The notes beneath the pieces were generated by a model that ran no database searches, had not been told where the DNA came from, and saw nothing but the letters and a program-made list of their open reading frames with translations. Source: Acidobacteriota bacterium (GTDB lineage: Bacteria > Acidobacteriota > Terriglobia > Terriglobales > Acidobacteriaceae). Taken from it: a stretch of DNA of 32,342 bases. This document shows positions 1 to 7,105 of this stretch, in pieces (position 1 is the first letter of the stretch; each line of letters starts with the position of its first letter). The stretch is from positions 1-32,342 of the forward strand of contig JAFDVQ010000008.1 of assembly GCA_018268915.1 (NCBI GenBank). Direction: 5' to 3'. Position numbers and translations under genes: made by a program.

Positions 1-440
1 CTCGCTTTTGGGAACCGGGGAGAGATCCTGTTAAACATCGGTCACATCACCCATCACCAACTCCACCGGGTGCCCCCGGTCCCTCGCACTTGGGGCCCGG
101 GGAGAGATCTTGTTAAATCGGTCACATCACCCATCATCAACTCCACCGGGTGCCGCCGGTCCCTCGCACTTGGGGACCGGGGAGAGATCTTGTCAGACAT
201 CGGTCACATCACCCAACACCAACTCCACCGGGTGCCCCCGGTCCTTTGCTTTTGGGACCGGGGAGAGATCTTGTTAAACATCGATCACATCACCCATCAT
301 CAACTCCACCGGGTGCCCCCGGTCCCTCGCACTTGGGGACCGGCGAGAGATCTTGTCAGACATCGGTCACATCACCCAACACCAACTCCACCGGGTGCCC
401 CCGGCCCCTCGCTTTTGGGGACCGGGGAGAGATGCTCGAA
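1..440. repeat. 81-bp tandem array of hairpin repeats
   Basis: About five and a half copies of a unit of 80-82 bp. The motif CTCCACCGGGTGCC recurs at 61, 141, 223, 304 and 386. Each unit carries a palindrome with arms CCCCGGTCCC and GGGACCGGGG around a loop of about 9 nt. Units alternate between two types: those starting at 61 and 223 have TTGTTAAA-like spacers, and those at 141 and 304 have TTGTCAGAC-like spacers, so the array is a duplicated dimer of about 163 bp. Open reading frames across it exist only because the unit length is near a multiple of three, and no gene is supported. The array continues off the left edge of the window. Confidence 0.95.
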
Positions 441-497
441 GTCAGTATGAGTTCGGGTGCGACAGGCCTCTGAGCGATCAAACAGCCAGGGTAGTCC

Positions 498-2414
498 CTA
501 GTCCCTGGTCCCGATTCTTTCTCTCTCCATCACATGCAGCACGAACGCGCCAGCCCCATATCCCACCATCGGCAAGGCACCTGTCGGATCGCCAATCTTC
601 CCCGGAAACAGCTTGCACGGCACCGCAACATACATCTCAGGAATGATGTTGTGATCGGCCGCAGCCTTCTTCACTATCCGCGCCAGCATTGCATCTGCCT
701 CGGCCTTTCTCCCCAGCCTCCGATAGAGCTCCGCCAGGCTCAGATCTACGAACAGAAACTCCTCCTGCTCATACCAGTACTCATAAATCGCCGGATCCGT
801 GTACGTCCCGCGCACCCGCCTGTATCCGCCCGACACAACCTTCAGCAGGTCCATCCTCTTCACCGTGTCTTGAATGACCGCCCGATCTTTCACAATTCCA
901 AAATTGATGATCGGAATCAGCGCCCCATCGATATCGTTCTTTACACCCGGCTCAAGCGTCCCGCGCAGATGACCTTCGCGTATAAAAGCAGCGTCGAATC
1001 CTCTCTGCAATTGATCGATCTTCCCAAGCACGTCGCGCCGAACATTCTCATCTCCCGCCCGCTTTGCCACCTCCGCAAATTCCCTCAAGCCAAAAATCGC
1101 CGCTGCCGTCGAGAATGCGAAATGCTTCTTGTCCCTTTGCCGCTCCTCCCAGATAGAAGTGTCCGCATCGACAATGAGCCCGCCACCATAAGCCTCAGTG
1201 TTCTCAAGCAGCGGCTTCAAAATGTAGTCACGCGCAGTCTCATACATCTTCCCGCGAAAAGTCTCTTCCTTCAGCAAATCCGGATCGTCGTATCGCTTCA
1301 GGTACTCGCCCAGCACCCACAGCGCCTCGCCCCAGTCATCGAATTCGATGTTGGTGCTTCCCTCCTGCGTGAAGAACGGCTCCTCCTCCCCGTTGCCGAA
1401 GTACCGCACCACCGAAATCTGATAGTCAGCGCCATTCGTCTCCGCGCGCATCTTCCCCGTCGGCCGCGCGTTGAAGTAAGCCAGCACCGCCGCCCGAGCC
1501 TCTTCGCGATGCCCCATCCGCACCAGCGCCACCGTCGCCCATGCCATGTCACGAACCCACGGCGTAAAGAAAACTCCATCCGGCAGCGCAGCCACGATCA
1601 ACCCGTTCCCGTATCTCCCTTCGCGATTCGTCTCCCGGCTCTGTGCGATCCGCAGCATCACCTCGCTCTGCCGCCAAAGATGCCGCTCCTGCTCCGAAGC
1701 AAAATGCACCGCCGGCTTGACCCGCCATTGCTCAAGCTCTTTCAGTTCCCGATGGGCAAGAGCTTTCGCCTCTATTCCATCCCGCCATATGAATAACTCT
1801 GCCGCGATCAGCTCTGGATTATCGTCAGGATCGAGCGAGATAAGAGCCCAGGATCTGCTCACTGCGAGTGGCTGTTGTTCGGGTACATCCCGCATAGTGT
1901 CGAGTGGAACCAGCAGGAGCCGTTCTTGAACACCGCTGAAACTCAGCACGATCCCTGACGGGCCTCTTGCAAGGGTGCCCGTTTCGATCTTCTTTTGAGA
2001 CAAAACGCGATGACTCCATTTCACATCGAGCACCGCGCCCCTTCTAGCTGCACTTCCCACGAGAATCAGCGCTGGACGCCCAAACCCGAACGGCATGAAA
2101 GCCGTCATTTCCCCGAGAGAAGAACGCACGCGGATCACGTGCGAATCCTCGACGTAGTCTGCCGTTCCGCCTGGACTTGAACCTCCACTCCACCCAAGGC
2201 TCTCGATGAAGTTCGCAGTCTCAATTCCTTCGCTCAGCGGCTTCCCCGGCTCCGGCTTCGCAAAGCTATAAGGATGCGCATAAAACTTCGTCACCGCACC
2301 CGACTCGGGCGAGACCACTGCAAATCCATGCCCGTTCCCCGTAACCAGATGCGAAGCCGCCAGCGGCGTCGTACGAGCGAGCAAACAGACAATCGCTATC
2401 AATCCCAACCACAT
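498..2414 (-). CDS. Secreted (alpha/alpha)6 six-hairpin glycosidase, GH15-like
   Basis: A protein of about 638 residues, probably exported and hydrolysing a glucan or oligosaccharide. The start at 2414 gives a hydrophobic N-terminus (MWLGLIAIVCLLARTTPLAA) that looks like a signal peptide. The motif WVRDMAWATVALVRMG and the later DDWGEALWVLGEYL resemble the helical toroid of glucoamylase-like six-hairpin glycosidases. The C-terminal part contains YEYWYEQEEFLFVDLSLAELYRRLG, another typical helical hairpin. The reading frame stays open to 2603, but those extra residues are encoded by a dispersed two-hairpin repeat (2452-2520), so I reject the long start. The last residues and the stop lie in an AGGGACTAGGGA-type repeat. 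The fold class is fairly secure. The substrate and exact GH family are not, and I could not assign the catalytic acids. The gene lies downstream of the acyltransferase on the same strand. Confidence 0.7.
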   Translation of the reverse strand: MWLGLIAIVCLLARTTPLAASHLVTGNGHGFAVVSPESGAVTKFYAHPYSFAKPEPGKPLSEGIETANFIESLGWSGGSSPGGTADYVEDSHVIRVRSSLGEMTAFMPFGFGRPALILVGSAARRGAVLDVKWSHRVLSQKKIETGTLARGPSGIVLSFSGVQERLLLVPLDTMRDVPEQQPLAVSRSWALISLDPDDNPELIAAELFIWRDGIEAKALAHRELKELEQWRVKPAVHFASEQERHLWRQSEVMLRIAQSRETNREGRYGNGLIVAALPDGVFFTPWVRDMAWATVALVRMGHREEARAAVLAYFNARPTGKMRAETNGADYQISVVRYFGNGEEEPFFTQEGSTNIEFDDWGEALWVLGEYLKRYDDPDLLKEETFRGKMYETARDYILKPLLENTEAYGGGLIVDADTSIWEERQRDKKHFAFSTAAAIFGLREFAEVAKRAGDENVRRDVLGKIDQLQRGFDAAFIREGHLRGTLEPGVKNDIDGALIPIINFGIVKDRAVIQDTVKRMDLLKVVSGGYRRVRGTYTDPAIYEYWYEQEEFLFVDLSLAELYRRLGRKAEADAMLARIVKKAAADHNIIPEMYVAVPCKLFPGKIGDPTGALPMVGYGAGAFVLHVMERERIGTRD

Positions 2415-2451
2415 GCCTGACCAGCATGAAGACGGCAACGCGAGCCGCTTT

Positions 2452-2520
2452 TTGAAGGGGCACGACTTCAGTCGTGCACAAAACGCGCATGAAAATTTTG
2501 GGGCTTTAGCCCCTGAGGAA
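2452..2520. repeat. Dispersed two-hairpin repeat
   Basis: Two short perfect hairpins 22 bp apart. GCACGAC/GTCGTGC lies at 2460-2477, and GGGGCT/AGCCCC at 2500-2513 with a 2-nt loop. Sequences of this kind (GGGGCTTTAGCCCC plus CACGACTTCAGTCGTG) are, as I recall, common intergenic repeats in acidobacterial genomes. It lies between the acyltransferase stop and the signal-peptide start of the glycosidase, so it is transcribed in the leader of the latter. Confidence 0.8.
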
Positions 2521-2627
2521 TTTTCCTGTTTGGTTTCTGGAGGCATATGCGAATTCGATTCTAGCCAACTTACGCCGCTACAATCCGTCGCGCAAATCCG
2601 CACCGCGCTGGCCCCTGCAGGCCCGCC

Positions 2628-3527
2628 TCAATACAACGCCGCTTCCCCCGGCGGCCGCGTCTTCCATCTCCGGTGAATCCAAAGCCACTGATCCGGATAC
2701 CGACGAATCCACGACTCCAGCACGTCATTGCATCGCTGCGTCGCCGCCAGAACATCCGCCTCGCCATCCCCATTGCGCTCGAAGTGCACCTGCGGTCCGA
2801 AGTGCAGCACGTACTTTTTCTCATCCGGCTCCCACAGCATGAAGCCCGGCAGTACCGCCGCTCCCGTCTTCAACGCCACGCGCGCCAGTCCCGACGCTGT
2901 ACACGCCGTGATCCCGAAGAACTTCACAAACTCCCCCTGCGGCGGAGTCATGTTCGTATCCATCAAAATCCCGACAGTGCCGCCCTCGTGCATCGCATGC
3001 AGCAGCCCGCGTGCAAAGTCATCTTTGTGCAGCACGTGATTGCCATGCATGCAGCGAATGCGATTCACAAATTCATCGAGCCTGCGATTATCCAGCCTCC
3101 GGATCACCATGCCCATCGGGTGTCCCATCAACGAGTGATAAAAGCTCGAGAGTTCCCACGCTCCCAGATGCGCCGTCAGCACCAGCACTCCGTGCCCCAG
3201 CGCTTCTGCTGCAAGATAGTGCTCCAGCCCCTCGGTGCGGATGTGCCCCTTCGTGTTCTCGCGTGTATACCGCGGCATGTGGCAGAACTCAACCAGCTGC
3301 CGGCCAAGGTTGCGATAGACGCCCTGCAGAACACCCGCTCGCAGCTCCGCAGGCAGCTCCGGCATGGCGAGCTGCAGATTGCGCTCACCCACGCGCCGCA
3401 GCCGCCCCATCGCGTGATACACGGCCCATGCCAGTGCATCGGCAAATAGCCGGGCCAGCCAGCGTGGCACCAGCCTGAGCACGCGTGCCACCGCTACCAC
3501 CAGCCAGTATTCGACCGACTTCTGCAT
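2628..3527 (-). CDS. LpxL/HtrB-like lysophospholipid (lipid A) acyltransferase
   Basis: A protein of 299 residues, the usual length for the LpxL/LpxM acyltransferase family, which adds secondary acyl chains to lipid A or related lipids at the inner membrane. It has an N-terminal hydrophobic anchor (about residues 5-40) and the family HX4E signature at residues 120-125 (HLGAWE). Next come GMVIRRLDN, the GTVGILMDTNMTPPQGEFVKFFG block and the C-terminal QWLWIHRRWKTRP, all typical of the family. The frame is open to 3629, but MQKSVEYW at 3527 matches the family start. No strong Shine-Dalgarno sequence is seen. The family is sure. Whether the acceptor is lipid A or another glycolipid is not known. 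Confidence 0.9.
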   Translation of the reverse strand: MQKSVEYWLVVAVARVLRLVPRWLARLFADALAWAVYHAMGRLRRVGERNLQLAMPELPAELRAGVLQGVYRNLGRQLVEFCHMPRYTRENTKGHIRTEGLEHYLAAEALGHGVLVLTAHLGAWELSSFYHSLMGHPMGMVIRRLDNRRLDEFVNRIRCMHGNHVLHKDDFARGLLHAMHEGGTVGILMDTNMTPPQGEFVKFFGITACTASGLARVALKTGAAVLPGFMLWEPDEKKYVLHFGPQVHFERNGDGEADVLAATQRCNDVLESWIRRYPDQWLWIHRRWKTRPPGEAALY

Positions 3528-3603
3528 CGTTTGAGGCAAAGACAAGTGTAGGGCACAGATCAGACCTTGTGCCCTGACTACAGACATCCCTATCTTGCAA
3601 TTT

Positions 3604-3643
3604 GCAAAAAACAGAAGAGCGGCCCTCATCGAAGGCCGCTCTT
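3604..3643 (-). terminator. Rho-independent terminator after the SYLF gene
   Basis: Perfect 10-bp stem AAGAGCGGCC/GGCCGCTCTT (3615-3624 with 3634-3643) and a 9-nt loop. Read on the minus strand it is followed by CTGTTTTTTGC, giving a T tract. It sits about 20 bp beyond the stop of the minus-strand SYLF gene. Confidence 0.85.
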
Positions 3644-3664
3644 ACTCAATGCCTGACTCTGTGG

Positions 3665-4357
3665 CTACTGGGCCTGCTTCGCTTCGGTAAAATGCCGGGC
3701 GACGTCGCGCACAAACTCTACAGCGCCCTGCGGTACTTCGACATTCCCCTTCAGCACATTCTCAAAGCTCTGGGGTGAACCGTAAAAAGTCTCCGTATCC
3801 ACCTTGTTCTGCGACACCCCTGTCCCATCCAGGCTGATTCCCGCAAAGACTCCCTTGTTGCGCGAGTAGCTCAGCAACTCGGCATTCATCTTCCAGTCTG
3901 TCGCCGCCTGTCCCGCGCGGCCCACCGGCCCCGCCGCGGCCGAGGCATCCGCGCCGATCTTGAATTTGCTCTTCAGCAGATCCTGGAACCCGCGATTGTT
4001 CACCGCAACCAGGATCAAGTCAGTCGACTGTCCGCCGATCTGGAGCCCCCACGACCCGCCTGCCATGCGAATGAACACGGGTGCGCTCCATCCGTGGCCG
4101 GTCCGGCAGGTCACGACTCCCTGCCCATACTGCGCGCCGAACACAAATGCTCCCTTGATCATTCCCGGCACCACGCCAACACACGTGGCCTGCTCAAGAA
4201 TGTTCTTCGGAATCGTGTTGTCCTCGGCGTCCATGATCTGGTCGAGCACATTCCGGGCTGCTTCAATGCGCTCCTGCAGGTCCTGCTTGGAAGAAGCGGC
4301 ATTCGCAAACATCGAAGTCGATAAACAAAGACAAAGGGAAGCAATAATTCTTTTCAT
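3665..4357 (-). CDS. SYLF (YSC84) domain protein, exported
   Basis: A protein of 230 residues beginning MKRIIASLCLCLSTSMFANA, a clear Sec signal peptide. The rest is one SYLF/Ysc84 domain, a lipid-binding module: an N-terminal helix (LQERIEAARNVLDQIMD), then the conserved IPKNILEQATCVGVVPGMIKG region and the glycine-rich GAQYGQGVVTCR...WSAPVFIRMAGGSWGLQIGGQSTDLILV core. The C-terminal FYGSPQSFENVLKG-like segment is also typical. The start at 4357 is set by the signal peptide and by AAAGGAAT about 9 nt upstream, so longer starts up to 4561 are not supported. The gene stands alone, with a terminator after it. The likely place of action is the periplasm or the inner face of the outer membrane. 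The precise role of bacterial SYLF proteins is unclear. Confidence 0.92.
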   Translation of the reverse strand: MKRIIASLCLCLSTSMFANAASSKQDLQERIEAARNVLDQIMDAEDNTIPKNILEQATCVGVVPGMIKGAFVFGAQYGQGVVTCRTGHGWSAPVFIRMAGGSWGLQIGGQSTDLILVAVNNRGFQDLLKSKFKIGADASAAAGPVGRAGQAATDWKMNAELLSYSRNKGVFAGISLDGTGVSQNKVDTETFYGSPQSFENVLKGNVEVPQGAVEFVRDVARHFTEAKQAQ

Positions 4358-4879
4358 CTGGGGATTCCTTTCACGTTGTTGCAAGCAGGACACACGACAC
4401 CACCTGCTGCATGTATAGGACAGAAATGCGGCGTCAAAGTCGCGCACCACGACGGAACATTTAAGTGAGGGAACAACTCCGTATAACAACTTCTCGTTTA
4501 GGCTACAGCAAGCACACCTCGGCAACACACAGAGTCTCCTGCCCGCTGACCGTACAAACAATTATTTATATGGGTCCAGATCGGCTCAATCTTTCCCGTG
4601 TCTCGGGAGGGCGAGACGAGAGCAGCCCCCCGGTGAAACCCAGGGGATCGCTGGAACAATTCGCACTTGTGCCGTAGGACCGCCCGACTGTCTGCGTCAA
4701 CTTGTCTGGGATTTGCGAGAAGATGTGCCGGGGTTTGAGAAGCAAAAAAAAGAGGAGTTCGCAGGCTCATGCTTTACATGCGGCCCGGGAACTCCTTTCC
4801 CCAGATCTGCGTTGTTTCTGAAATCTATTATGAGTAACGTATCAATTCGGAACAAGAGTACTAAGGTTTTAGAATATAA
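4358..4879. other. Intergenic region, no supported gene
   Basis: About 520 bp that should hold the SYLF promoter. A weak open frame (4498-4770, minus) has no family resemblance and no ribosome-binding site, so I leave it out. A 6-bp inverted repeat GTCTCG/CGAGAC is at 4600-4617. The part from 4800 onward is AT-rich. Confidence 0.6.
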
Positions 4880-4910
4880 GTAATCATTTTTCCGTTGTTT
4901 AAATGATTAC
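4880..4910 (-). terminator. Candidate terminator of the LuxR-type gene
   Basis: Perfect 10-bp inverted repeat GTAATCATTT/AAATGATTAC with an 11-nt loop, 20 bp downstream of the minus-strand regulator stop and followed on that strand by the AT-rich TTATATTCT. The stem is AT-rich, so its strength as a terminator is uncertain. Confidence 0.55.
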
Positions 4911-4929
4911 CTGACACTCGCTATCGCGC

Positions 4930-5637
4930 CTAAGCCGTGGCAGGTTCCATCGCTTGATACTGGCTTTGCGCCGGTGACGGCTTGTAGGAACCATGCAGAG
5001 CGCGCATTGAGAGTTCGATCCTGTTCTCCGCTCCGACCTTCCTCATCAGCTTGCCGACATGAGCCTTCACCGTGCGCTCCTCAATCCCAAGTTCCCCGGC
5101 TATCTCGCGATTCGACCTCGCCAGCAGCAGAAGCTGCAGCACCTGCTCCTCACGAGCCGTGAGATGCGGTCGCGGGCTGGTCACGCTCGAATCCTCACCA
5201 GAAAGCAATCTGTCGATCAGTTTGGAAAGCAGCTTTCGCGGCGCCCATATCGAGCCGGAGATCACGACGTCCAGCGCCTCGCGCACCAATCGCGGCCCGG
5301 CACCCATATCCAGATAAGCCCGCGCGCCCGCGATGATCGTGTCCATCATCACCTGCTCGTTGCTGTCAGGGCCGATCACCACCATGCGCAGCGTTGGCCG
5401 CTTCCGGCGAATCCCTTCCAGAACTCCAAGCTTCTTGGTCGAACTGCTCCAGTCGATCAGAACGTATTCAATGGATTCGTTATCGAGATGTTCTTCAAGA
5501 GTGCCCACGATCGGAACCAGAGGAACTTCCCCCGGCTTGGCATGATTTTCGAAGATACTTGTGAGGCCTTCGAGCCGCATCGGTTCATTTGCCACGACGC
5601 CAATTCGAATTGGATCTGTACTGTACATCGCGGACAT
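4930..5637 (-). CDS. NarL/FixJ-type response regulator with degenerate receiver
   Basis: A protein of 235 residues. Residues about 10-125 form a CheY-like receiver, and about 159-212 a LuxR-type HTH (LTAREEQVLQLLLLARSNRE..., with ERTVKAHVGKLMRKVG as recognition region). The phosphoacceptor Asp appears kept (D62 in YVLIDWSSS). The usual acidic pair is N17-E18, the conserved Thr/Ser is Gly in VVIGPD, and the conserved Lys after AGARAYL is Met111. It may therefore act independently of phosphorylation. The start at 5637 is chosen because GGAGAGAGG lies just upstream inside the longer frame, which begins at 5664. No histidine kinase is next to it. Its targets are unknown. Confidence 0.88.
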   Translation of the reverse strand: MSAMYSTDPIRIGVVANEPMRLEGLTSIFENHAKPGEVPLVPIVGTLEEHLDNESIEYVLIDWSSSTKKLGVLEGIRRKRPTLRMVVIGPDSNEQVMMDTIIAGARAYLDMGAGPRLVREALDVVISGSIWAPRKLLSKLIDRLLSGEDSSVTSPRPHLTAREEQVLQLLLLARSNREIAGELGIEERTVKAHVGKLMRKVGAENRIELSMRALHGSYKPSPAQSQYQAMEPATA

Positions 5638-6024
5638 CGAGCCTCTCTCCTTGCCTTGCTCCAATGAGCGATGGGGCTTGTTCGCTTTTCCACTGGCTCG
5701 AGACGCTCATCGCACCCTGCCAGGGACGCTCTATCCCCTTCATTACTGCAACTTTATCCCAGGGATGGTTACTCTGGGAACCCCAGTTATAGTTACCTGA
5801 AACAACAGTATCCGGCAAAGTTACTCTTTCGCCTAGGGTTTACATGCGCTCCGGAGAGGCTTGCCCATCTCCAAAGTCACAACGGCTGCGTCAGTCCGGT
5901 CTCCGCACCAACTTTATGCACGGGATGTGAAGTAAATCACAGGAGACACAATCCATGCCCCGTCGCCTTCCAGTCACAATCTGAAAAAATCCTCCTCGCC
6001 GGTGTTCCACAAATGAGCCAAACG
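5638..6024. other. Divergent promoter region
   Basis: About 390 bp between the minus-strand regulator and the plus-strand HU gene. It must hold promoters for both. I see no gene and no recognisable riboswitch. A weak inverted repeat CCCAG/CTGGG occurs near 5759-5779. Confidence 0.6.
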
Positions 6025-6056
6025 CTGTACCATCAGTCCGGTAGGGCGTGGTACAG
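6025..6056 (+). promoter_or_regulatory. 8-bp inverted repeat upstream of the HU-like gene
   Basis: CTGTACCA at 6025-6032 and its exact reverse complement TGGTACAG at 6049-6056, with centres 24 bp apart, about 33 bp before the TTG start. The spacing fits a dimeric operator or a leader hairpin. Which protein, if any, binds here cannot be told from the sequence. Confidence 0.45.
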
Positions 6057-6089
6057 TCTTAAAACAGTCGCGCTAGCGAGGTGACCGCT

Positions 6090-6398
6090 TTGATTAAACA
6101 AGACATCGTCCACCATGTGATCGAGCGCACAGGCCTGCCCCGCACCAAGGCCGAAGCGGCAGTCGACACCGTGTTTGAGGGACTAAAGGAAGCGCTTGCA
6201 GCTGGTGAGCGCATTGAACTGCGCGGATTCGGTGTCTTCAGCGTTCGCGCTCGCAAAACCGGCATTGGCCGCAATCCGCGAACCGGCACAGAAGTCAGCA
6301 TCACGCCCGGCAAAGCCGTCCGCTTCAAACCCGGTAAAGAACTGCATACATTGACCGAAGGCGCTCCCGCAGCCCCTTCGCCCAACACCCACCAATAG
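6090..6398 (+). CDS. HU/IHF-family DNA-bending protein
   Basis: A protein of about 102 residues, a nucleoid protein of the HU/IHF fold. Visible parts are the N-terminal helices (IKQDIVHHVIERTGLPRTKA), the family signature IELRGFGVFSVR, the arm GRNPRTGTEVSI, and PGKAVRFKPGKEL. A short Pro/Ala tail follows. Two starts are possible. GTG at 6081 has no Shine-Dalgarno sequence. TTG at 6090 has GAGGTGA five nucleotides upstream and yields MIKQDIV, like the family pattern MxKxDLV. I prefer 6090, though 6081 (three more residues) cannot be excluded. It is monocistronic, with palindromic repeats following the stop. Confidence 0.9.
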   Translation: MIKQDIVHHVIERTGLPRTKAEAAVDTVFEGLKEALAAGERIELRGFGVFSVRARKTGIGRNPRTGTEVSITPGKAVRFKPGKELHTLTEGAPAAPSPNTHQ

Positions 6399-6410
6399 CG
6401 GACTCAGCCC

Positions 6411-6445
6411 GCTGCCCCGGTCCCTCGCATTCGGGGACCGGGGAC
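6411..6445. repeat. GTCCC-type palindromic repeat
   Basis: Arms CCCCGGTCCC (6415-6424) and GGGACCGGGG (6434-6443), the same hairpin as in the array at 1-440. It lies 12 bp after the HU stop. Confidence 0.9.
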
Positions 6446-6482
6446 GAAGGCCCAGGAACTAGCCTCCAAGTTTGAGACTGCC

Positions 6483-6519
6483 GGGTGCCCCCGGTTCCTC
6501 GCATCTGGGAACCGGGGAC
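6483..6519. repeat. Palindromic repeat with compensatory stem change
   Basis: GGGTGCC followed by arms CCCCGGTTCC (6489-6498) and GGAACCGGGG (6508-6517). Compared with the neighbouring copies both arms changed together (GGTCCC/GGGACC to GGTTCC/GGAACC), which keeps the stem. It lies just 3' of the DUF3788 gene. Confidence 0.9.
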
Positions 6520-6537
6520 ATAGTCCTCCTAGCAGCC

Positions 6538-6963
6538 TCAACTCGCATTCTTAATCTTCACAATCTTCCTGATCGCCGCCAGGTCCCCCTCCCGCCTCAC
6601 CAGAAGCCTCACCCCATTCCCCTCCGGATACTTCGGTGCCGCCTCGAGCGCATCCTGAACACTTTTTGCCAGATGAGCTTCTTTCGCCACACGCAGCGCT
6701 TTGTCATTCAAAACAAAACTCGCCATGAAGCAGTCTTTCCCCGGGCTGAGATAGATGATGTTCCTGCCCTTCTTCTTCAGTCGCAGACTCCATCCATACT
6801 TCTTCACCACCACGCCTTTCCACTCCTGGTCTGAGACTCCCTCCTTCTCGCTCATCCATGCAATGAACTCATCCCAGAGCTTCACCTTCTCACCCAGCGC
6901 CTCCGCTACCTCCGCGTGCGTCGGCGTGTCCGACTTGCCGATAAATGCATTGGAATATTCCAT
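6538..6963 (-). CDS. DUF3788 family protein
   Basis: A protein of 141 residues with no signal peptide, so cytoplasmic. The sequence KKYGWSLRLKKKGRNIIYLSP, the following CFMASFVLNDKAL and the C-terminal YPEGNGVRLLVR match what I recall of DUF3788, a family of unknown function. The frame is open to 7089, but the extra N-terminal residues are encoded by the palindromic repeat at 7050-7084. The start at 6963 has GGGAGGTG directly upstream and gives MEYSNAFIGK. The gene is bracketed by two copies of the palindrome. No function can be given. Confidence 0.8.
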   Translation of the reverse strand: MEYSNAFIGKSDTPTHAEVAEALGEKVKLWDEFIAWMSEKEGVSDQEWKGVVVKKYGWSLRLKKKGRNIIYLSPGKDCFMASFVLNDKALRVAKEAHLAKSVQDALEAAPKYPEGNGVRLLVRREGDLAAIRKIVKIKNAS

Positions 6964-7049
6964 CCCACACCTCCCGCGCGCGGATTCTACCGCCGGGAGG
7001 TGCAGAATCGATGTGACAGGAACAGAGCGCGGCATTTTCAAATCAGCCG

Positions 7050-7084
7050 GGGTGCCCCCGGTCCCTCGCATTTGGGGACCGGGG
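7050..7084. repeat. GTCCC-type palindromic repeat
   Basis: GGGTGCC head with arms CCCCGGTCCC (7056-7065) and GGGACCGGGG (7075-7084), between the DUF3788 gene start and the priA stop. Same family as 1-440, 6411-6445 and 6483-6519. Confidence 0.9.
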
Positions 7085-7105
7085 TTCACAAGGATTTGAG
7101 TGACT

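Noticed and set aside
1..440. CRISPR array
   Set aside because: Spacers are not unique: units repeat over their full length, and the conserved part is a hairpin shared with solitary intergenic copies.
70..646. Open reading frames across the left tandem array
   Set aside because: They follow the 81-bp period, have repetitive Pro/His/Gly composition and no ribosome-binding site. They are repeat artefacts.
534..1796. 420-codon frame opposite the glycosidase
   Set aside because: It is Arg/His/Pro/Leu-rich without domains, the shadow of a high-GC gene on the minus strand.
4498..4770. 90-codon minus-strand frame upstream of the SYLF gene
   Set aside because: No ribosome-binding site, no recognisable motif, and it crosses the AT-rich promoter area.
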